From Plasticicumulans acidivorans (lineage in GTDB: Bacteria > Pseudomonadota > Gammaproteobacteria > Competibacterales > Competibacteraceae): a stretch of 64,000 bases of DNA. Position 1 is the first letter of the stretch, and each line of letters begins with the position of its first letter. Made by a program: the position numbers and the translations under genes. The notes under the pieces are model-generated. The model worked only from the letters and a program-made list of their open reading frames with translations, made no database searches and had not been told where the DNA came from. Positions 1-6,880 of the stretch are shown here, piece by piece. The stretch covers positions 124,001-188,000 of the forward strand of contig NZ_QGTJ01000003.1 in assembly GCF_003182095.1 (NCBI RefSeq). The letters run 5' to 3'.

Positions 1-199
1 CCTGGCAGCAGTGCGGGCTTTGCTGATATGGCGGCAAGCGCGAGAGCCATGAGCCGGTGGTCTTCATCACCGGCATGTCGACCACCTGCAGGCAGCGACG
101 CCAGCGCGCGGCGATCGAGGATCACCGCCGCGGGCACTGCCGGTGCTGCGCACCGTCTTCGCCCGCCGCGGCTGAGCGGCCCGGCGGGCGCAGCCGGCG
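1..199 (-). other. Unassigned left edge, possible EPSP-synthase-like fragment
   Basis: No complete gene can be assigned. Reading the minus strand, one frame stays open from the end of the MFS gene to the window edge and contains DEDHRLMALALAA (about positions 63 down to 25), which resembles the D-H-R-x-A-M motif near the C-terminus of EPSP synthases but with one residue missing. The N-terminal part of such an enzyme cannot lie upstream, because the MFS gene occupies that space. It is therefore a remnant, the start of another gene, or chance. Confidence 0.2.
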
Positions 200-1369
200 T
201 CAGCCGCCGGCCCGGGCCTGCCGCACGCTCAGCAGCGCCACAAACAGCGCGCCGGCCAGGCCGGCGGACACCATCAGCCCGGGCGCGCCGAGCCGGGCGA
301 CCAGCGTTCCGGTCACGATCGGCCCGAGCACGCTGCCCAGCGTGTAGGCCATGGCGATCGCCGCCATCGCCGTCGACACCTGCCGCTCCTCGACGCGCGC
401 GCCGGCTTCGATCACCGCCAGCGTGTTCATGCCGCCGATGGCGCCGCCCCACAGGAACACCAGGCCACTCATCAGCCACGGCAACGGCTGGCTGAGCGGG
501 ATCAGCCAGGCACCGAGGCAGAGGATCGTGCCGCACAGCAGCTGGCTGCTCGTGTAGGAGCTTTTGTCGGCCAGCCAGCCGATCGGCAGCTGCAGCACGG
601 TGCCGCCGACGCCGAACACCGACACCAGCACGGTCGCCGCTGCCAGCAGATACCCGGCCGACAGGCTGTAACTGGCGAGGAAGGAAATCGACGAGGTTTC
701 CGCGAAGCCCGCGACGAAGGCGCCGCACAGGGCGATCGGAATCACGCCGAACAACTGGCTGCGATGCTTCTCGACGGGGGTCAGCGGGCGGGCGTCGTAT
801 TTGCCCAGCGTCAGCGTGATGCCGGCGGACAGGCAGACCAGCGCTGCGCAGGCGTAATACGGCAGGGCGCTGTCGACGCCGGACACCAGCAGCAGCAGGG
901 GGCCGACCGCGATGCCCAGCCCCATCAGTGTTTCGTGCACGCCGATGGCGCGCCCGCGGCTGCTCCGGGGCGCGACGGCAACGATCCAGGTATCACAGGC
1001 GATCCAGCGCAGGATCAGGCCGGCGCCGAGCAGGAAGTTGAACGCGAACAGGCTGCGCAGGTCGCGGCTCTGACTCATGCCGAACAGGGCGGCGATGCTC
1101 AGCGCGGCCCCCAGCAGGTTGGCGCTGAGCAGCCCGCTGCGGGCCAGCAGGCGCGGCACCAGCGTGTGCAGCAGCAGGATGGCGATCCACGAGGCGCTGA
1201 CGACGCCGCCGATCGCCGTCGAGGCCACGCCCTGACGTTCCAATGACAGCGACAGCAGCGGAGTCACGGTGCCGATCTGCACGATCTGCGACAGCCCCGA
1301 GAGTGTGTTGATACGGGCCAGCACCGACCAGCGCTGCCGGTCGGAATGAGCCAAAGCCAAACGATCCAT
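200..1369 (-). CDS. MFS transporter
   Basis: A 389-residue integral membrane protein with about 12 hydrophobic segments and a short cytoplasmic loop region after the sixth, the usual size and layout of a single-component major facilitator carrier of the inner membrane. The motif after helix 4 (SSRGRAIGVHETLMGLGIAVGP) is of the type seen in efflux and sugar-like MFS carriers. I place the start at the ATG for MDRLALAHS because GGAAGG lies 6 bases upstream; a frame extension of 21 residues has no such site. It is the last gene of the lacI / SDHL / hydrolase / MFS operon, so it may move the substrate or product of that pathway. The substrate cannot be told from the sequence. Confidence 0.85.
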   Translation of the reverse strand: MDRLALAHSDRQRWSVLARINTLSGLSQIVQIGTVTPLLSLSLERQGVASTAIGGVVSASWIAILLLHTLVPRLLARSGLLSANLLGAALSIAALFGMSQSRDLRSLFAFNFLLGAGLILRWIACDTWIVAVAPRSSRGRAIGVHETLMGLGIAVGPLLLLVSGVDSALPYYACAALVCLSAGITLTLGKYDARPLTPVEKHRSQLFGVIPIALCGAFVAGFAETSSISFLASYSLSAGYLLAAATVLVSVFGVGGTVLQLPIGWLADKSSYTSSQLLCGTILCLGAWLIPLSQPLPWLMSGLVFLWGGAIGGMNTLAVIEAGARVEERQVSTAMAAIAMAYTLGSVLGPIVTGTLVARLGAPGLMVSAGLAGALFVALLSVRQARAGG

Positions 1370-1428
1370 GTCTTGCCTTCCATTGGCTGGCGCGCGCATC
1401 CCTGTCGCGCGAATGACCGGGGGCAACC

Positions 1429-2220
1429 TCACGCCGCGCGGCCGGTCACCTCGTGCACGAAATCAGCGATCAGGCCCAGAACCTGCTCCGGCTGCTCGCG
1501 CACCGGGTTGTGCGCGCAGTTCTCCAGCAGGCGGGCGTCGACCGGGCCGCCGGTCTGCGCGGCGATGGCCTCGACCTGGCGCGGCGTGCCGTACTCGTCG
1601 TCGATGCCCTGCATCACCAGCAGCGGCACGTGGATCGCCGGCAGGTAGTGTTCGAGGTTCCAGTCGGCGAAATCGGCACGCAGCCAGGTGTCGTTCCAGC
1701 CGAAGAAGGCGCAGTCGACGTTGTCACCGTGGTATTTGGCCAAGCGCTCGCGCAGACCGCGCTGCTCCCAGGCAACCCGCGCGGCGCGGATGCCGGCAAG
1801 GGTGACGTCCTCGACGAAGACATGGGCGGCCATCGTCACCGCACCGCGCACGCGCGGGTCGTAGACGCCACCGGCATGAATCAGCGCGATCGAACCGCCG
1901 TCGCTGTGGCCGATCAGCACCGCCGTCTCGATGCCGACGGCGTCGAGCACCTGCGGCAGCACGCCGAGCGCCTCGCGGTGCACGTAGTCTTTCGGCCGCG
2001 GCAGCGTCACCGGGCTGGAACCGCCGTAGCCGGCGCGGGTGTAGGCGAACACGCCGCAGCCGGTGGCCGCGACCAGGCGCTCGGGGAAATCGCGCCACTG
2101 CGCCAGGCAGCCGAGCCCTTCGTGCAGCAGCACCAGCGTTGGCGCCTGCGTCGGCCCCGGTCCGCTCCAGCCGTATTCGAGACGCGCCTCATCGATCTGC
2201 AGATAGCCCTGCTGCTCCAT
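1429..2220 (-). CDS. Alpha/beta hydrolase
   Basis: A 263-residue cytoplasmic alpha/beta-hydrolase-fold enzyme. The nucleophile elbow GHSDGG places the catalytic serine at about residue 106; a likely acid lies in GIDDEYGT and the histidine in CAHNPVREQP near the C-terminus, completing the triad. The oxyanion region is LLHEGLG (about residues 31-37). The start MEQQGYL is preceded by GGAGGAGAGG, a strong SD site, so the 17-residue frame extension is rejected. It follows the SDHL gene by about 120 bases and precedes the MFS gene by about 60, consistent with co-transcription. Family members cleave esters, lactones or C-C bonds; the substrate here is unknown. Confidence 0.85.
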   Translation of the reverse strand: MEQQGYLQIDEARLEYGWSGPGPTQAPTLVLLHEGLGCLAQWRDFPERLVAATGCGVFAYTRAGYGGSSPVTLPRPKDYVHREALGVLPQVLDAVGIETAVLIGHSDGGSIALIHAGGVYDPRVRGAVTMAAHVFVEDVTLAGIRAARVAWEQRGLRERLAKYHGDNVDCAFFGWNDTWLRADFADWNLEHYLPAIHVPLLVMQGIDDEYGTPRQVEAIAAQTGGPVDARLLENCAHNPVREQPEQVLGLIADFVHEVTGRAA

Positions 2221-2339
2221 CCTCTCCTCCGCTGGCCGCCTGCTGGCGGCACTGCTGTACGTTGCCCGCATCGTAGCGTGACAGTGCCCGCCGTCCGCTA
2301 GCCGAGCGCGACAGATCGGGTATACGTGAGGAGATGGCT

Positions 2340-3152
2340 TTATCCGCGGGCGAAACGCGCGGCAGCGGCAACCTGCTCCGCGCCGGGGCGCACCCCGGTA
2401 TAGAGCACGAACTGTTCGAGCGCCTGCAGCACGATGACTTCGGCGCCGCTGATCACCGGCTTGCCGAGCGCGCGCGCCAGGCGCAGCAGCGGCGTGTGCT
2501 CGGGCAGCGCGACGACGTCGAACACGCTGTGCGCGACAGCAACCGCCGAGGGCGGAAAGGCCAGCGCCTCGGCCTCGGCAGCACCACTCATGCCGATCGG
2601 CGTGGTGTTGATCAGCAGCGCCCCGTCCACCTCGCCGAGCTGCGGCTGCCAGGCACAGCCGCAGCGCGCGGCGAGCGCTCGACCGCTCGCTGCATTGCGG
2701 GCGACGATGGTGCCGTCAGCAAAGCCGGCATCGCGCAGCGCGCTGGCGACAGCTTTGGCCATGCCGCCGCTGCCGAGCAGCACGAACGGCGTCGACGGCG
2801 GCACGCGCTGTTCGAGCAGCTCGCGCACGGCGCGGTAATCGGTGTTGTAGCCCCGCAGCAAGCCATCGTCGTTGACGATGGTGTTGACGGCGTCGATCGC
2901 CGCGGCCGAAGCATCGAGCGCGTCGAGCAGCGGTATGCAGGCTTCCTTGAACGGCATTGAGATCGCGCAGCCGCGAATGCCAAGCGCGCGGATGCCGCCG
3001 ATCGCCGCCGGCAGATCGGTGGTGGTGAACGCCTTGTAGACGTAATCGAGACCGAGCGCAGCGTACAGGTGGTTGTGAAAGCGCGTGCCGAAGTTGCCCG
3101 GCCGAGCTGACAGCGACATGCACAGCCGGGTGTCCCGACTGATGGTATTCAT
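2340..3152 (-). CDS. Shikimate 5-dehydrogenase-like protein (SDHL, HI0607 type)
   Basis: A 270-residue NAD(P)-dependent oxidoreductase of the shikimate dehydrogenase superfamily. It closely follows the Haemophilus HI0607 (SDHL) pattern from memory: TRLCMSLSARPGNFGTRFHN at the start, SMPFKE with the catalytic lysine at about residue 69, YNTDY with the catalytic aspartate at about 105, the GSGGMAKAV dinucleotide loop, and ISGAEVIVLQALEQF at the end. SDHL enzymes have weak shikimate activity compared with AroE, so a biosynthetic role is doubtful. Its start overlaps the lacI stop in an ATGA, with GGAGG in the lacI 3' end, indicating translational coupling. The operon context suggests catabolism of a shikimate- or quinate-like compound (inference). 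Confidence 0.85.
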   Translation of the reverse strand: MNTISRDTRLCMSLSARPGNFGTRFHNHLYAALGLDYVYKAFTTTDLPAAIGGIRALGIRGCAISMPFKEACIPLLDALDASAAAIDAVNTIVNDDGLLRGYNTDYRAVRELLEQRVPPSTPFVLLGSGGMAKAVASALRDAGFADGTIVARNAASGRALAARCGCAWQPQLGEVDGALLINTTPIGMSGAAEAEALAFPPSAVAVAHSVFDVVALPEHTPLLRLARALGKPVISGAEVIVLQALEQFVLYTGVRPGAEQVAAAARFARG

Positions 3153-4204
3153 CGTTCAGCCTCCTGTGGCACGGCGCCGGTTACTGCGGTTTCGAGCACC
3201 GCGGTCGAGCCGCGCACGATGCAGCGCCCGCTCAGCACCACCCGCCGCAGCGGCCGCTGCGGCTCCTGCAGCCGTTCGAACAGCAGACCCATCGCGCTGC
3301 GGCCGATGTCGTCGACCGGCTGCTCGATGACGGTGATGCCGGGCTCGACCAGCTCGGTCCAGTTGTCGTTATCGAAGCCGGCCAGCGCCAGATCAGCCGG
3401 CATGCACAGCCCGGCGGCGCGCGCCGCCTTGAGCACGCCGACCAGCAGCAGGCTGTTGCTGACCACCAGTGCCTGCGGCCGCGTCGCCTCGGCGAACCAG
3501 GCGGCGGCCTCGGCGTATGCCGCTTCGGCGGTCGGCGCAACCAGGCGGTACGCCGACTCCAGACCGTGCCGCTGCATCGCACCGACATAGCCGTCGCGCC
3601 GCTCGGCACCGGTGATGCTGGTCTTGCCGAACAGGCCGCCGATGCGCCGGTAGCCGCGCGCCACCAGATGATTGACCAGCTGCGCCGCCGCCGCACGGTT
3701 GTCGAGCACCACCGCATCAAAGGGCACGCCAGTGGCAGCGCGGTCGACCAGCACCACCGGGAACTCGAAGCTCGACTGATCGAGCGTGCTCATGCTGGCG
3801 CGGGTCGGCGCAAAGATCAGCCCGCTGACCCGCTCCTCCTGCATCAGCCGCAGGTACAGCGCCTCGCGCTGCGGGTCCTCGTCGGTATTGCACAGGATCA
3901 CGCGCATGCCGGCCTGATAGGCACTGTCCTCGACGGCGCGGCTGAGCCCGGTGAAGAACGGGTTGCGAATATCGGCGACCACCAGACCGACCGTGCCGCT
4001 GTGCTGCGAACGCAGCCGCCGCGCGGCGAGATTCGGCCGGTAGCCGCTGGCGCGCACCGCCGCCTCGACCTGCGCCCGCAGCGCCTCACTGACCGGCCCG
4101 CCGCTGAGCGCCCGCGACACCGTCGCCGGCGACACGCCGGCCAGCCGCGCAACGTCTTTGATACCGACCCCTGTCACTGAAATCGTTTTCTGCTTCTTTT
4201 CCAT
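3149..4204 (-). CDS. LacI-family transcriptional regulator
   Basis: A LacI/GalR regulator of about 351 residues: N-terminal helix-turn-helix (GIKDVARLAGVSPATVSRAL), hinge region (YRPNLAARRLRSQHSGTVG), then a periplasmic-binding-like ligand domain. The start is uncertain. The ATG at 4204 has no clear SD, and a GTG at 4177 would give a 342-residue protein closer to the family norm. An operator-like 14-mer at 4178-4191 would sit directly in front of that GTG, suggesting autorepression. Related sites precede the gene and fruB, so it could control its own operon and the fructose operon. The effector is unknown; it is not a close match to Pseudomonas FruR. Confidence 0.88.
   Translation of the reverse strand: MEKKQKTISVTGVGIKDVARLAGVSPATVSRALSGGPVSEALRAQVEAAVRASGYRPNLAARRLRSQHSGTVGLVVADIRNPFFTGLSRAVEDSAYQAGMRVILCNTDEDPQREALYLRLMQEERVSGLIFAPTRASMSTLDQSSFEFPVVLVDRAATGVPFDAVVLDNRAAAAQLVNHLVARGYRRIGGLFGKTSITGAERRDGYVGAMQRHGLESAYRLVAPTAEAAYAEAAAWFAEATRPQALVVSNSLLLVGVLKAARAAGLCMPADLALAGFDNDNWTELVEPGITVIEQPVDDIGRSAMGLLFERLQEPQRPLRRVVLSGRCIVRGSTAVLETAVTGAVPQEAER
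4178..4191. promoter_or_regulatory. LacI-type operator candidate inside the lacI 5' end
   Basis: TGAAATCGTTTTCT is a near-palindrome with a central CG, identical to the site at 6692-6705 upstream of fruB. It lies over the first codons of the lacI gene, or just upstream if the GTG at 4177 is used. Binding here would block the gene's own expression. Confidence 0.45.
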
Positions 4205-4300
4205 CGCTGCCATCAGCGTAGCGCGCGCCGTTGAGCGCGCTGACACGATGCCGCATCGCTCAGTGTGCTGTCCAGATCAGTAAAATATCTGCAGCGGGAA

Positions 4301-4314
4301 TGTAAACGTTTTCA
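4301..4314. promoter_or_regulatory. LacI-type operator candidate upstream of lacI
   Basis: TGTAAACGTTTTCA is a palindrome with central CG, one half-site mismatch away from the perfect site at 6814-6827. It lies about 100 bases upstream of the lacI start, in the divergent region with the acetyltransferase gene. Confidence 0.5.
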
Positions 4315-4481
4315 ACCTTACTCCACCATTCAAGGGGAATAGGCGCCCAGCGGCATAATCCCCATGATCAGGCAGCAAAGCCGACGCATGCTCGCCGCCA
4401 GCGCCATCACCGGGATGAATGCGGAAGCCGATCGCCAGCGCCGCGCTGGCTTTTTCGTCGTGGAATTGCCTGGAGTTTGTC

Positions 4482-4988
4482 ATGCAGCAAGAAGCCGCAC
4501 CTTTACAAATCAAGTCGTTACAGATCAACGAACTCCATCCCGATATCGTACCAAGGGCATTGTGGTTACTGGCCGATCCCTCACCGGAGAAAATCGCCGC
4601 CTATCTCCCCCTTTCGACATGCTTCGCCGCCTTTATCGATGCCACCGTCGTCGGCGCTTGCGCGGTACAAGCCCGCTCGGCATGCATTTACGAACTGATG
4701 AACATCGCGGTCATGCCCGGCCATCAAAAGCTTGGCGTCGGTACCCAATTGCTGCAGCACGTCATCACTGCGCTCAGAAGTCACGGTGCCGAGCACATCG
4801 AGGTCGGCACTGGAAGTTTCGGTTATCAGCTGTCTTTTTATCAGCGACAAGGCTTCAGAGTTACGAGCATCGACAAAGATTTTTTCGTCAGAAATTATGC
4901 CGACCCGATTATCGAAGACGGCATCCAACTGCTGGACAGGTTGCGATTGACAATATCGTTCACGCCAGAGCAACACGCCCTTACATGA
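4482..4988 (+). CDS. GNAT-family N-acetyltransferase
   Basis: A 168-residue cytoplasmic acetyl-CoA-dependent acetyltransferase. The acetyl-CoA binding segment MNIAVMPGHQKLGVGTQLLQ carries the usual Q/R-x-x-G-x-G/A core, followed by the helix and the FYQRQGF motif typical of GNAT proteins; it resembles the YvbK group. The start MQQEAAPL is supported by GGAG 8 bases upstream; 21 codons of extra open frame upstream lack such support. Base composition is clearly less GC-rich than the neighbouring operons, which together with the next gene suggests horizontal acquisition. The acceptor is unknown. Confidence 0.8.
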   Translation: MQQEAAPLQIKSLQINELHPDIVPRALWLLADPSPEKIAAYLPLSTCFAAFIDATVVGACAVQARSACIYELMNIAVMPGHQKLGVGTQLLQHVITALRSHGAEHIEVGTGSFGYQLSFYQRQGFRVTSIDKDFFVRNYADPIIEDGIQLLDRLRLTISFTPEQHALT

Positions 4989-5042
4989 AAAAGGCCTGCA
5001 ACCAAGCAGCCGAATACACCTAGCGAGGGCGCCAGATAAGTC

Positions 5043-5591
5043 ATGTCAACCACTTTCTACGCGACAACAGCATTGATTGACGATTCTTTTGAGCTGCACG
5101 CGGAGCAGTTGCGCAAGCAAGAACTCCCCAACCCCCGGGTCAACCTGGAGGTTTACAGATCATTGCCCGCGCATCAGCAGGAGTCGATCAGCTCAACGGT
5201 CCGCATGAAAAGTCGGGGCGCCTGGGCAATGGATATGCTTTATCGGCTGTGCAGGATGGCGAATCAGGATGAACTGCTGTTCCTCAGCGGAGACACCACA
5301 TCATCCTTGACCAAGGCAATCGCGATTCTTGCCGAAGATGAGGATGATGGCGCTACCTACATCTCCGAGCACGGTTTTATTCTGAATGAACCAGCCATGC
5401 ACAAGACCGTGGAAAACATTGCCAGTTTCTTCGAGTGGTCTGTATCAAACATTGACATACTGGCATCCGATGAACTCATGGGATATTTCGCTTATAAAGA
5501 TGACATTGCCGCAGCGATCAACAATCCCATTATTTTTCAAATAACTAAGCCATTCATCCTCCGGCGCTGTGGAAATCGTATCCAACATTGA
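5043..5591 (+). CDS. Hypothetical protein, probably frameshifted near its end
   Basis: Unrecognised 182-residue acidic protein, mostly soluble and helical by composition, with low-GC codon use unlike the operons around it. The coding stretch up to about residue 174 looks genuine. After position 5565 the frame runs into a short tail and stops, while the +1 frame continues as VEIVSNIDQINGFEDGDG and further to a stop at 5722-5724, about 50 residues of very protein-like sequence. A single-base indel between 5545 and 5568 would give an intact protein of about 225 residues. It follows the acetyltransferase by 54 bases. No function can be proposed. Confidence 0.6.
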   Translation: MSTTFYATTALIDDSFELHAEQLRKQELPNPRVNLEVYRSLPAHQQESISSTVRMKSRGAWAMDMLYRLCRMANQDELLFLSGDTTSSLTKAIAILAEDEDDGATYISEHGFILNEPAMHKTVENIASFFEWSVSNIDILASDELMGYFAYKDDIAAAINNPIIFQITKPFILRRCGNRIQH

Positions 5592-6691
5592 CCAAATAAA
5601 CGGCTTCGAGGACGGGGACGGCCCCTGGTATTTTTATTCCTGGCTGCACTCGGTTCAGCAGGTGATCGTATCAGCACTTATTTTGCGCCAGAAAGTTTTA
5701 CATACTGTCGATTATTTTGAATAGACAGCCAATATAAACCTCTCGTGCCCAAGAAACGACCTGCTCCAGCAAAAGCAAAACCCGCAGCAACGGAGCCCTT
5801 ATCCTCGACCCGTAAAAACAGACAACGCCCGCACACAGGAGCGAGAGTAGTTAACTCATTGACGACCACGAAACTCTTCGCCAGCCGAGTAGTTAGATTC
5901 ATCACTGACTGACCTCCCCAGCAATGCCCCGTCACATTCAATGAGGAAATTTCCCCGCTGATTACTTTCTTCTTGATTTTAAAAACAAGAGCATCTTCAT
6001 GCCCTCGGTAAAACGAGAAGCATGTCTGAACGCACTGCTGCCAGAAGACATCACACTCGCCCCATTACTCCAGACGACCCGAAAGTTTTTGCGAAACTGT
6101 CGTTTTTATCTGCACCACCTTCAATAAAATACTCAAAACCCATTTCATTATTTCCATAATCGAATCCTTCGAAGACCTACCGGAAAGAGAGGGTAACTTT
6201 AAGCACGGCAGATACTATATGGTTATCTGATGCCATTAAGTTAGGTGTTATTAAGTTAAGCCGCTTTGTACCCACAATTTTGTACACACAAGAGAAATCT
6301 GCGATGCGCACGCCCTTACGCTGCAGGGCACTGCGATCTGGACACCTGCGCTCGATCAGGCGGTCGACGACGGTGGCCAGATCGAGCGCGGGTAGGAGGC
6401 GGGGCCGATAGTGACGCAAGCTCTTCGAGGAGCGCGCGCGATTGAGCCACACCCGCCAGCCCGCGGCATCGAGCCCGGCGGCGTCCGCCGGGCACCGTCG
6501 CACACGGCCCGTCGGCGTGAGCGATACGCGGCAGGCGTGAGCGTTCGCCTCGATCACGGCGTTTACCGCGAGAGCGACCATCACCCATCCGCGCAGCAAC
6601 CGACGCCGCACTCGTTACCAGCCGCGTGCGGCGCCCGCGCCTGAAGCCCCTGCACTGCCCCGCCATCCTTTGCCGCTCTTGGCGCGGAACA

Positions 6692-6705
6692 TGAAATCGT
6701 TTTCT
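6692..6705. promoter_or_regulatory. LacI-type operator candidate, distal fruB site
   Basis: TGAAATCGTTTTCT, identical to the 14-mer at 4178-4191 inside the lacI gene. It is 122 bases upstream of the proximal fruB site, a distance compatible with looping by a tetrameric or paired repressor. Confidence 0.5.
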
Positions 6706-6813
6706 CTTTTTCGCTTGCACTTGGATGCAGCAGTTGCGGCAACAAGCGTCCGGCAACCCCTCTCTTCCTCTGCTATGCCTGTCTTCAATACAGATTGCTG
6801 TTGACGCCGTAAC

Positions 6814-6827
6814 TGAAAACGTTTTCA
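6814..6827. promoter_or_regulatory. fruB operator: LacI/FruR-type operator overlapping the fruB promoter
   Basis: TGAAAACGTTTTCA is a perfect 14-bp palindrome with central CG. A -35-like TTGACG lies at 6801-6806, and 17 bases later TTCATT (6824-6829) could serve as -10, so the operator would cover the promoter and repress fruBKA. The operon start is 54 bases downstream. Confidence 0.65.
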
Positions 6828-6880
6828 TTACGCACCCAGAAAACGACGCGTACAGCGCGAACACTGAGGAGGAATCATCC

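Larger units (their letters stand above)
5725..6880. other. Long gene-poor region upstream of fruB
   Basis: About 1.15 kb without a convincing gene. The first half (to about 6290) is AT-rich compared with the chromosome; the second half is GC-rich with only antisense-type open frames (for example a 144-codon minus frame at 6177-6611 with no SD and no recognisable motif). The last 200 bases hold the fruB promoter and two LacI-type operator candidates. It probably combines acquired or decayed DNA with the fru control region. Confidence 0.55.

Noticed and set aside
5678-5941. An 87-codon minus-strand frame
   Set aside because: Overlaps the likely continuation of the frameshifted gene, lacks SD and shows no recognisable domain.
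6177-6611. A 144-codon minus-strand frame in the gene-poor region
   Set aside because: No SD, no motif, mixed base composition and Arg-rich translation typical of a shadow frame.
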